From contig NZ_SMMD01000689.1 in assembly GCF_009711475.1 (NCBI RefSeq), forward strand, positions 1 through 5,687: a stretch of DNA of 5,687 bases, given 5' to 3'. Below are positions 1 to 5,687 of the stretch, one piece after another. How positions within the stretch are numbered: the first letter of the stretch is position 1; each line of letters starts with the position of its first letter. The notes under the pieces were generated by a model. That model saw only the letters and a program-made list of their open reading frames with translations, searched no databases and was not told the DNA's origin. Position numbers and translations under genes: made by a program. This stretch comes from Fulvivirga aurantia. Its GTDB lineage: Bacteria; Bacteroidota; Bacteroidia; Cytophagales; Cyclobacteriaceae.

Positions 1-32
1 ACAGATAAAATTTTAAGATACCGCATAGTTGT

Positions 33-59
33 TTTGAATAGTAATTAATGCTTATATTG
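33..59 (+). promoter_or_regulatory. Candidate Bacteroidota-type promoter for the susCD operon
   Basis: A TTTG at 33-36 is followed after 16 bases by TATATTG at 53-59. This approximates the Bacteroidota housekeeping promoter (TTTG near -33 and TAnnTTTG near -7), but the -7 element is one T short and the spacer is slightly short. Transcription would start around 65-70, leaving a leader of roughly 190 nt before the susC start. No better-matched pair was seen between here and 257. The call is weak and rests only on motif similarity and position. Confidence 0.3.
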
Positions 60-70
60 ATAACAGTTAT
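60..70. promoter_or_regulatory. 11-bp inverted repeat beside the candidate promoter
   Basis: ATAAC-A-GTTAT is a perfect inverted repeat with 5-bp arms around one central base. It directly abuts the candidate -7 element, where a dimeric DNA-binding regulator could block or position RNA polymerase. A short AT-rich palindrome can arise by chance, so an operator role is only a suggestion. Confidence 0.25.
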
Positions 71-94
71 GCAACCTAATTGTAAAACTTCCCC

Positions 95-132
95 GAAGCC
101 AAGACCAGCTCAAACCAAGACGTTGGGGCTTC
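95..132 (+). promoter_or_regulatory. Leader stem-loop 1 (bulged)
   Basis: GAAGCC (95-100) pairs perfectly with GGCTTC (127-132). Stacked directly inside it, CCAA (115-118) pairs with TTGG (123-126) around a GACG loop, leaving 101-114 as a 14-nt bulge on the 5' side. The same GAAG (95-98) can instead pair with CTTC at 88-91 across a CCC loop, so two exclusive folds are possible. No U-tract follows, so it is not an intrinsic terminator. It does not match any riboswitch class I recognise. Confidence 0.4.
99..121. repeat. CCAAGAC direct repeat, 16-bp period
   Basis: CCAAGAC occurs at 99-105 and again at 115-121, so the copies are 16 bp apart start to start. They could be half-sites for a regulator that binds directly repeated DNA. 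They could equally be alternative RNA pairing partners, since the CCAA of either copy can pair with TTGG at 123-126. Only two copies are present and no regulator gene is visible, so the role is unknown. Confidence 0.35.
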
Positions 133-155
133 AAAATTTACAGCCAATTTTTGAC

Positions 156-174
156 TGTTAGCCTGTAGCTAACA
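156..174 (+). promoter_or_regulatory. Leader stem-loop 2
   Basis: TGTTAGC (156-162) and GCTAACA (168-174) form a perfect 7-bp stem around a CTGTA loop (163-167). As DNA the same sequence is a 19-bp interrupted palindrome, so it could be an operator instead of an RNA hairpin. There is no U-tract after it, which argues against a terminator. Confidence 0.45.
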
Positions 175-180
175 ACACTG

Positions 181-210
181 GCAACACCCTCAACTCCAGC
201 AGGGTGATGC
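181..210 (+). promoter_or_regulatory. Leader stem-loop 3
   Basis: CACCCT (185-190) pairs with AGGGTG (201-206) around a 10-nt loop. Beyond one A-A mismatch, GCA (181-183) pairs with TGC (208-210), giving nine paired positions in a 10-position stem. It ends 46 nt before the susC start codon and is followed by an A/T-rich, apparently unpaired stretch that would suit ribosome loading in this phylum. No U-tract follows, so a terminator is unlikely. Its role (mRNA stability, translational control, small-RNA target) cannot be told from sequence. Confidence 0.45.
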
Positions 211-256
211 ACACTTATTACCCAAATTTTCTAGTTCAATTCTTTAATCATTTTTT

Positions 257-3200
257 ATGAGACGACAAATACTATTTGTGTTTGTGTCTATACTTACCTG
301 TGTACAGGTGTATGCACAAACCTCGGTAAAAGGGCGGGTTACCTCCGCAGAAGAGGGCGATGGACTGCCCGGAGTGAGTGTGATTATCAAAGGCACATCT
401 CAAGGAACAGTTACCGACTTTAATGGAAATTACACATTAGAAGTCGGTCAGTCAGACGCAACATTAGTCTACTCATTTGTAGGTATGCAAACCAAAGAAG
501 TATCGCTCAATGGACGCTCTGTAATAGACGTTGTGTTATCAGAAGACATCACACAGCTATCTGAATTAGTGGTTGTAGGTTATGGAACCCAAAAGAGGAA
601 AGACATTACGAGCTCCATTTCTACCATTGACAGCGAAGAAATACAAAATGTACCGGCTACTTACAGTTTTGATGGAGCAATCCAGGGCAAAACATCCGGT
701 TTAAATATCTCCTCCCCTTCCGCAACACCAGGTGCTGCGATTAATGTAAACATCAGAGGAGTTACTTCTATATCGGCTAGTAGTCAACCATTGTATGTAA
801 TTGATGGTATACCCATCGTAACGGGCAACAATTCAACACTAAACTCAAACATACAGCCTATAAACCCGCTCGCAGATATAAATCCTAATGATATAGCATC
901 GATATCAGTATTAAAAGACGCTTCTGCCGCTTCTATTTATGGATCAAGAGGTGCCAATGGGGTTATAATCATTACTACAAAACGTGGTGAAGCCGGCAAA
1001 ACCAAGTTTAATGCAAGTTATAATACAGGCGTATCTGAGATCAGCAATACGCCTGAACTCATGAACTCACAAGAGTGGATCTCATTTATGAATGCTGCAG
1101 CAGAATTTGACGGCAGAGGTGAGAATTTTTGGAATAACACCTTAGGAGACCCTAACGACCCTACCATACCAACTTACAATGCATATGACTATATCTTCAG
1201 AACGGGTATAACTCATGATGCCAATATCAGTATGCAGGGCGGAGATGAAAAGCTAAAATTCTTTATGTCTGCTAATTACTTTAATCAGGAAGGCATTCAG
1301 ATTGGGCAGGATTTTGAGAGAATGAGTGCAAGGCTAAACCTTGACAAATCAGTCTCTGACAAAGTGGGTATAGGGACAAATCTTGTAGTAAGCAGAACCA
1401 ATCACAACCGAACGATCAATGAAAATGACGAATATGGCGTTGTGATCAATGCGCAAGCGTGGGATCCGACTGCTCCGGTAATAAATGATGACGGCACTTA
1501 TGTAAACCCTTTCACTCAAAATGGCTGGTGGGCATTAGAAAACCCACTTTTAATTGCTCAGGAGTATGTCAATACTTCAAATACTAACCGGGTATTAGCC
1601 TCGATTTATGGCACCTATGATATAACAGAGCAATTGTCTTTTAAGTCGACCTGGTCGGTAGATTATAATGAACTGATTGATGAGTCTTTTACGCCAGCAG
1701 GTTATAATGAGTCAGACATCGGAATTGGCGTATATGGCACCTTTCAGGAAATTGCCTGGCTATCAGAAAATACCCTCACCTACGATTTCAATCTTAATAA
1801 TGACCACAACCTTAACCTTTTAGGTGGTTTTACCATGCAGGAATCTACACAGGAGTTTTCTACTATTACAGGTACTGGTTATCCTGTAAATTCTGTGATT
1901 AAGACCTCAGCGGCCGCTAATACTACAGGTACCTCAGGTGGCTCTGCTTTTGGTTTCATTTCATTTATCGCCAGAGCTAATTATAGCTACAAAGACAAGT
2001 ACCTGGCAAACTTTACGGTAAGATCAGATGGTTCCAGCCGTTTCGGGTCCGACAATAGATATGGTACTTTTCCTTCAGGATCCCTTGGTTGGAGAGTATC
2101 TGAAGAAGCATTTTTCGATGGTATCAGGTCGACAGTGAGCAACTTAAAATTTAGAGCCAGCTACGGTATAATTGGTAACGCCTCAATCGGAAACTTTACT
2201 TCGAGGTCTGCATACAGCACCAATGATGCATACAATGGCCAGGGAGGTATTGCTCCTTCTGTTTTAGGAAATCCCGATTTGGGTTGGGAAAAAACCACAC
2301 AATTAAATCTAGGCTTAGACCTGGGCTTATTTGATGATCGTATCAATTTCAATTTCGATGTATTTAAGAAAAACACCACTGACCTCTTGCTTGCACAGGA
2401 TATTCCTGGTTCCAGTGGGTACTTTTCTATCCAGTCAAACTTTGGTGAAATAGAAAACCGAGGGTTAGAAGCCTCTTTACAAGCTGTAGTTATGCAAAGA
2501 GACGATTTCCAATGGAATGCTAACCTAAACTTTACATACGTAGAAAATGAAGTTATTGATATTGTAAATGACGGCCAGATTGTAAGTAGAAACTTTGTAC
2601 TCAACGAAGGCCAGGAAATCAGTCAGCTTTACCTGATTAAATTTCTCGGAGTAGATCCATTTACAGGTGATGCAGTATTTGAGGACACCAATAGCGATGG
2701 CATTATAGACCTTGACGATAGACAGCCTGCAGGTAGTGGATTACCCACCTACTTTGGAGGAGTAACCAACACATTTAAGTACAAGGGTCTTAGTCTTGAT
2801 TTATTCTTCCAGTTCTCAGGAGGTAATAAGATTTTCAACCAAAGTAGACATGCCTACGAAAACTACGGTTCGCTACAAAGTGGCTTGCCTTATGGAAATC
2901 AGAGCAGAAGATCGCTTAATTACTGGAGACAGCCAGGTGACATCACTGACATACCACGTCCATCACTTGAAGGCCCGGGACCTGACGCACAGTGGCAGCG
3001 ATTTAGCACACAGTATTTGGAAGATGGCGACTATTTACGTCTTAAGAATGTAAAATTAAGCTACACATTACCGGGTGCTCTTATAGAAAAGACCGGTCTT
3101 ACCAATGTGCAATTCTTTGTGCAAGGAAGAAACCTCATCACCTGGACCAACTATCTTGGTTTTGATCCTGAAGTGTCTACAAACACCAGTTCACAAGACG

Positions 3201-3283
3201 ATCTTAACACTTTGCAGGGTGAAGATTTCGGAACACTTGGCCAGGCCAGAACCTACAGTTTGGGTGTAAATCTTGGTTTTTAA
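257..3283 (+). CDS. susC: SusC/RagA-family TonB-linked outer-membrane transporter
   Basis: Outer-membrane barrel that imports oligosaccharides or other large nutrients together with its SusD partner, energised by TonB-ExbBD. Residues 1-20 are a signal peptide with likely cleavage at VYA/Q21. Residues 23-95 form the carboxypeptidase-regulatory-like beta-sandwich (VKGRV, LPGVSV, TDFNGNYTL). A TonB-box-like stretch SELVVVGYGTQ follows at 102-112. The plug (about 115-245) carries NIRG, PLYVIDGIP and the family hallmark SVLKDASAASIYGSRGANG near 217-235. The rest is the barrel, ending in SLGVNLGF with the C-terminal Phe used for barrel insertion. The 1008-aa length is normal. There is no STN domain, so sigma/anti-sigma signalling through this protein is unlikely. 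An EF-hand-like loop lies at 810-821. The start is fixed by the signal peptide. The susD-like gene follows after 17 bases. The substrate is not identifiable. Confidence 0.97.
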   Translation: MRRQILFVFVSILTCVQVYAQTSVKGRVTSAEEGDGLPGVSVIIKGTSQGTVTDFNGNYTLEVGQSDATLVYSFVGMQTKEVSLNGRSVIDVVLSEDITQLSELVVVGYGTQKRKDITSSISTIDSEEIQNVPATYSFDGAIQGKTSGLNISSPSATPGAAINVNIRGVTSISASSQPLYVIDGIPIVTGNNSTLNSNIQPINPLADINPNDIASISVLKDASAASIYGSRGANGVIIITTKRGEAGKTKFNASYNTGVSEISNTPELMNSQEWISFMNAAAEFDGRGENFWNNTLGDPNDPTIPTYNAYDYIFRTGITHDANISMQGGDEKLKFFMSANYFNQEGIQIGQDFERMSARLNLDKSVSDKVGIGTNLVVSRTNHNRTINENDEYGVVINAQAWDPTAPVINDDGTYVNPFTQNGWWALENPLLIAQEYVNTSNTNRVLASIYGTYDITEQLSFKSTWSVDYNELIDESFTPAGYNESDIGIGVYGTFQEIAWLSENTLTYDFNLNNDHNLNLLGGFTMQESTQEFSTITGTGYPVNSVIKTSAAANTTGTSGGSAFGFISFIARANYSYKDKYLANFTVRSDGSSRFGSDNRYGTFPSGSLGWRVSEEAFFDGIRSTVSNLKFRASYGIIGNASIGNFTSRSAYSTNDAYNGQGGIAPSVLGNPDLGWEKTTQLNLGLDLGLFDDRINFNFDVFKKNTTDLLLAQDIPGSSGYFSIQSNFGEIENRGLEASLQAVVMQRDDFQWNANLNFTYVENEVIDIVNDGQIVSRNFVLNEGQEISQLYLIKFLGVDPFTGDAVFEDTNSDGIIDLDDRQPAGSGLPTYFGGVTNTFKYKGLSLDLFFQFSGGNKIFNQSRHAYENYGSLQSGLPYGNQSRRSLNYWRQPGDITDIPRPSLEGPGPDAQWQRFSTQYLEDGDYLRLKNVKLSYTLPGALIEKTGLTNVQFFVQGRNLITWTNYLGFDPEVSTNTSSQDDLNTLQGEDFGTLGQARTYSLGVNLGF

Positions 3284-3300
3284 TCTAACATAAGCTTATT

Positions 3301-4632
3301 ATGAAAAGGATATATATACTAATAATTTTTGCAGCGCTTGCCTCTTGTGATATACTCGATCAGGAGCCTGAATCGCTGATACTAACAGAAAAAGCAATCA
3401 CAGATCGGCAATCTGCCGAGTCAGCAGTTACAGGTCTGTATCACACTTTACAGGATGGAGATATGTATGGTGGCCGTTTTATCATGGCTACTGAAATGAT
3501 TTCGGGTAACGGTATCGCTTCGGCCTTTCAAGCCTTTTGGCAAGAGCTGGCGACTGGTAGAGTGCCTCGGGCTAATTTTCATGTTGAAGTTAATTGGGTA
3601 GCGCATTACAATACGATTAATGCTGCTAACAAGGTAATTGAAGAAGTACCCTCGATTGCAGAGCTCTCAGATGATGAGAAAGAAAGTCTGACAGGTGTCG
3701 CTTATTTTATGCGAGGCCTCGCTCATTTCGATCTTCTAAGACAGTACGGTGAGTTCTTTGACCAAGACTCAGAGTATGGCATTCCGCTTAAGCTAACGGT
3801 TACGCAAGAAGGTGAAAGCAATGAAATAGCAAGAAATACTGTAGCGGCTACTTATCAGCAAATCGAAGAAGACCTAACCAGAGCTATCAATCAGCTGGGA
3901 AATGGCAGCAGGTATGAGGTAACGCAACCTGCAGCTCAGGCACTACTTGCTCGTGTACATTTATATCAAAACGATTTTGTAGCGGCTGAAGCACTTGCTA
4001 CGGAGGTCATCAACAGTGGGATTTATGAGCTGACTGATGACTATAATGCCATTTACGATGAGGAAGGAGCAGAATCAATCTTCGAAGTCAACTTCATACA
4101 ATTAGAAGATGGTAACTCTTGGGCCACCGAAATGTATGTTTCCCCTCCTGAAGTTTCTGTAAGCCAGGATTTGATTGATTTTATGTCGGCTCGTGGAGAA
4201 TCGGAGAGAAACCTATTGTATGATGTAACTGGCAGTGGCCTTAACCGATGTATTAAATATGGTAGTGGCAACCAGGAAGATGGTGGTAATACGATAGTAT
4301 TCAGGCTTTCTGAATTGTACCTGATACGTGCGGAGGCACGGGGGCGACTCGGTAGTCCTAATGATGCTTTAGCAGATATTAATGCAGTAAGAGCACGTGC
4401 CGAGATGCCTAACATAACCAATATTGCATCTGAAGATGAGCTACTGGAAATATTGCTCGATGAAAGACGTGTGGAGTTTGCCTTTGAAGGACACTATTGG
4501 TTTGACATGGTGCGCTATGATTTACTGAGTGCCCGCAGGGGATTAGAAGAATTTAGAAAAGTACTTCCAATTCCATTTAGAGAAGTAAACATCTCTGACG
4601 GCACCCTTGTACAAAACCCTGGTTACAACTAA
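3301..4632 (+). CDS. susD: SusD/RagB-family surface lipoprotein, lid of the SusC transporter
   Basis: Surface lipoprotein that binds the ligand and closes over the SusC barrel. Residues 1-15 are a lipoprotein signal ending in LAS/C16, with Cys16 as the lipidated residue. The mature start CDILDQEPES is typical of the family. The N-terminal SusD-like region (about 17-200) contains the helical W99-Y103-I106-N110 pattern and the TPR-like AYFMRGLAHFDLLRQYGE (134-151). The C-terminal RagB/SusD region shows FRLSELYLIRAEA (334-346), a DALADINAVRARA repeat helix, LLDERRVEFAFEGHYWFDMVRY (385-406, in part) and the terminal LPIPFREVN...QNPGYN. The order of elements is intact. At 443 aa it is shorter than the usual 500-600 aa, which suggests trimmed ligand-binding loops rather than truncation. 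It lies 17 bases after the susC-like gene and 12 bases before the propeller gene, so co-expression is expected. Confidence 0.96.
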   Translation: MKRIYILIIFAALASCDILDQEPESLILTEKAITDRQSAESAVTGLYHTLQDGDMYGGRFIMATEMISGNGIASAFQAFWQELATGRVPRANFHVEVNWVAHYNTINAANKVIEEVPSIAELSDDEKESLTGVAYFMRGLAHFDLLRQYGEFFDQDSEYGIPLKLTVTQEGESNEIARNTVAATYQQIEEDLTRAINQLGNGSRYEVTQPAAQALLARVHLYQNDFVAAEALATEVINSGIYELTDDYNAIYDEEGAESIFEVNFIQLEDGNSWATEMYVSPPEVSVSQDLIDFMSARGESERNLLYDVTGSGLNRCIKYGSGNQEDGGNTIVFRLSELYLIRAEARGRLGSPNDALADINAVRARAEMPNITNIASEDELLEILLDERRVEFAFEGHYWFDMVRYDLLSARRGLEEFRKVLPIPFREVNISDGTLVQNPGYN

Positions 4633-4644
4633 AAATCGATTACG

Positions 4645-5687
4645 ATGACAAAACATTTAAATACATTAATTAAACTATCGTTTGTGCTCTGTGCCATGCT
4701 CCTTGCATATGGCTGCTCAGACGATGAAACAGATCTGGGGCCAGCCCCAGAGGCTGCTTTTACCATAAGTAGTGAAAGTGAGCTCAGAGAACTACGGGAA
4801 ATAACATTTCTTAATGAAAGTAAGGGGGGCAAATCCTTCTTTTGGTCATTTGGTGATGGCGAAGTAGCCTATGGAAAAAACCAAAAGCATACTTACCATT
4901 TCCCTGGTGAATATACAGTAACGCTGGAGGCAACTGCCAATGGTAAACGTGATGTCTATCAAGAAAAAATTAATATTGAAGGTGATGAGTATGAACTGTA
5001 TTTTATGAACAATGATGTTCTTGAGCTTCAGAAGATTAAACTTACTGCTCCGACAGATGTAAGCACAGTTTTTTCACTAACAGGCTTTGGTATTGGGTTG
5101 GCGTACGATGAAATTAATGAAGAATTCTACTATACAGACGATGATAACCTATCCATTGTTAGAAACAGCCTAAGTGGTTCCGATGAAACATTGATTTCTG
5201 ATGGGTTTACAGAACCCCGTGATATTGCTTTAGATCTACCTAACGATAGGTTGTTTGTAAATGATAAGAGCAATAACCAGATCATAAAAGTCAATCTCAC
5301 CAACGGATCACAATCAGTAATAGTTAGTGATTTAGATAATCCAAATTTTATATCACCAGAGGCAATTGATTTAGTTGATGATCAATTATATATGACCGTT
5401 GTCGCAAGAGATTCAGAAACAGTTTGGACTTGTAATACTGACGGACAAAACCTGACTAATATTATTAACTACAGTAAGGGAGGCTACGGATATGCGCTGG
5501 AGATAGATAAAAACAACGTGTCTTTATACTTCGATGATTCCGACTCGGGCTCAATTCTTAAATCAGATCTTAATGGAGAAAATGTAGATGTCGTAGGCTC
5601 TACAACTAGTGAGGTTTATGGTATAGCGATTAATAGTGCCAAGAATAAAATATATTGGGCTGATTTGAATGGTAACATCAAAGAGGC
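4645..5687 (+). CDS. PKD-domain/YWTD-type beta-propeller surface lipoprotein (3' end outside window)
   Basis: The frame is open from ATG 4645 to the window edge (347 full codons). Residues 1-23 are a lipoprotein signal, and Cys24 is followed by SDDE, which resembles the acidic Bacteroidota signal that sends lipoproteins to the cell surface. Residues 36-112 are a PKD domain (FFWSFGDGE at 65-73, HTYHFPGEYTVTLEA at 82-96). From about 116 a repeat of 42-46 aa recurs: LYFMN 118, FYYTD 161, LFVND 203, LYMTV 248, LYFDD 294, IYWAD 336. Blades such as EPRDIALD and VYGIAIN match LDL-receptor YWTD propellers. Six blade starts are seen, the number in that fold, so the protein probably ends soon after the window. 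It sits 12 bases after susD, in the slot used for accessory surface-binding proteins. No catalytic residues are evident, so a binding role is inferred. NHL or SMP-30-like propellers are alternatives. Confidence 0.92.
   Translation, partial: MTKHLNTLIKLSFVLCAMLLAYGCSDDETDLGPAPEAAFTISSESELRELREITFLNESKGGKSFFWSFGDGEVAYGKNQKHTYHFPGEYTVTLEATANGKRDVYQEKINIEGDEYELYFMNNDVLELQKIKLTAPTDVSTVFSLTGFGIGLAYDEINEEFYYTDDDNLSIVRNSLSGSDETLISDGFTEPRDIALDLPNDRLFVNDKSNNQIIKVNLTNGSQSVIVSDLDNPNFISPEAIDLVDDQLYMTVVARDSETVWTCNTDGQNLTNIINYSKGGYGYALEIDKNNVSLYFDDSDSGSILKSDLNGENVDVVGSTTSEVYGIAINSAKNKIYWADLNGNIKE

Noticed and set aside
1..48. C-terminus of an upstream + strand gene ending at 14-16 or 46-48
   Set aside because: Two frames reach the left edge and stop there, but the remnants (4 and 15 codons) are too short to separate from chance.
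1908..1940. Cluster of restriction-site-like sequence (including GCGGCCGC) resembling a cloning polylinker
   Set aside because: It is in frame within the susC-like gene and encodes ordinary Ala/Thr/Gly-rich loop residues (TSAAANTTGTSGG), with no frame disruption.
2161..2604. 147-codon open frame on the - strand
   Set aside because: It lies wholly inside the susC-like gene on the opposite strand, has no recognisable domain, and the + strand frame there encodes well-conserved barrel sequence.
2796..3053. 85-codon open frame on the + strand in another frame
   Set aside because: It overlaps the conserved C-terminal part of the susC-like gene and its product shows no family features.
3290..3299. 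10-bp perfect palindrome ATAAGCTTAT between the susC- and susD-like genes, considered as a terminator or operator
   Set aside because: It has no loop to form a hairpin, no U-tract, and lies one base before the susD start codon in a 17-bp gap; most likely chance AT-rich sequence.
4053..4421. 122-codon open frame on the - strand
   Set aside because: It is antisense to the conserved C-terminal half of the susD-like gene, with low-complexity Ser/Leu/Pro content typical of a shadow frame.
4629..4832. 67-codon open frame on the - strand
   Set aside because: It is antisense to the signal peptide and PKD domain of the third gene and has a Ser/Leu-rich shadow composition.

Overview
The window comes from a member of the Bacteroidota. 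It holds an adjacent SusC-type TonB-dependent transporter and SusD-type lipoprotein, a pair confined to this phylum. Start codons follow A/T-rich stretches with no Shine-Dalgarno sequence, also typical of the group. The style of the SusC N-terminus and the compact SusD suggest the Cytophagales side of the phylum rather than gut Bacteroides, but that is only an impression.

Layout, left to right, all on the + strand: (1) a 256-base non-coding region with a weak promoter candidate (33-59), an 11-bp inverted repeat (60-70), a 7-bp direct repeat 16 bp apart (99-121) and three potential RNA hairpins (95-132, 156-174, 181-210). It reads as the control region and structured 5' leader of the operon. 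(2) A susC-like gene (257-3283, 1008 aa), complete. (3) A susD-like gene (3301-4632, 443 aa), complete and short for the family. (4) A surface-lipoprotein gene (from 4645, still open at the right edge) encoding a PKD domain followed by a six-bladed YWTD-type beta-propeller. Gaps between genes are 17 and 12 bases with no terminator, so the three are almost certainly one operon.

Inferred joint function: the SusD-like protein and the PKD/propeller lipoprotein sit on the cell surface and capture a polymer or oligomer. SusD acts as a lid on the SusC barrel, which imports the ligand into the periplasm using TonB energy. The third gene takes the place usually held by SusE/SusF-type or other surface glycan-binding proteins. 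No hydrolase, peptidase, sulfatase or regulator gene is visible, so the substrate cannot be named. The transporter has no N-terminal STN domain, so transcriptional control through a FecI/FecR-type sigma/anti-sigma pair contacting this protein is unlikely. No mobile elements, tRNAs, rRNAs or CRISPR arrays were seen.
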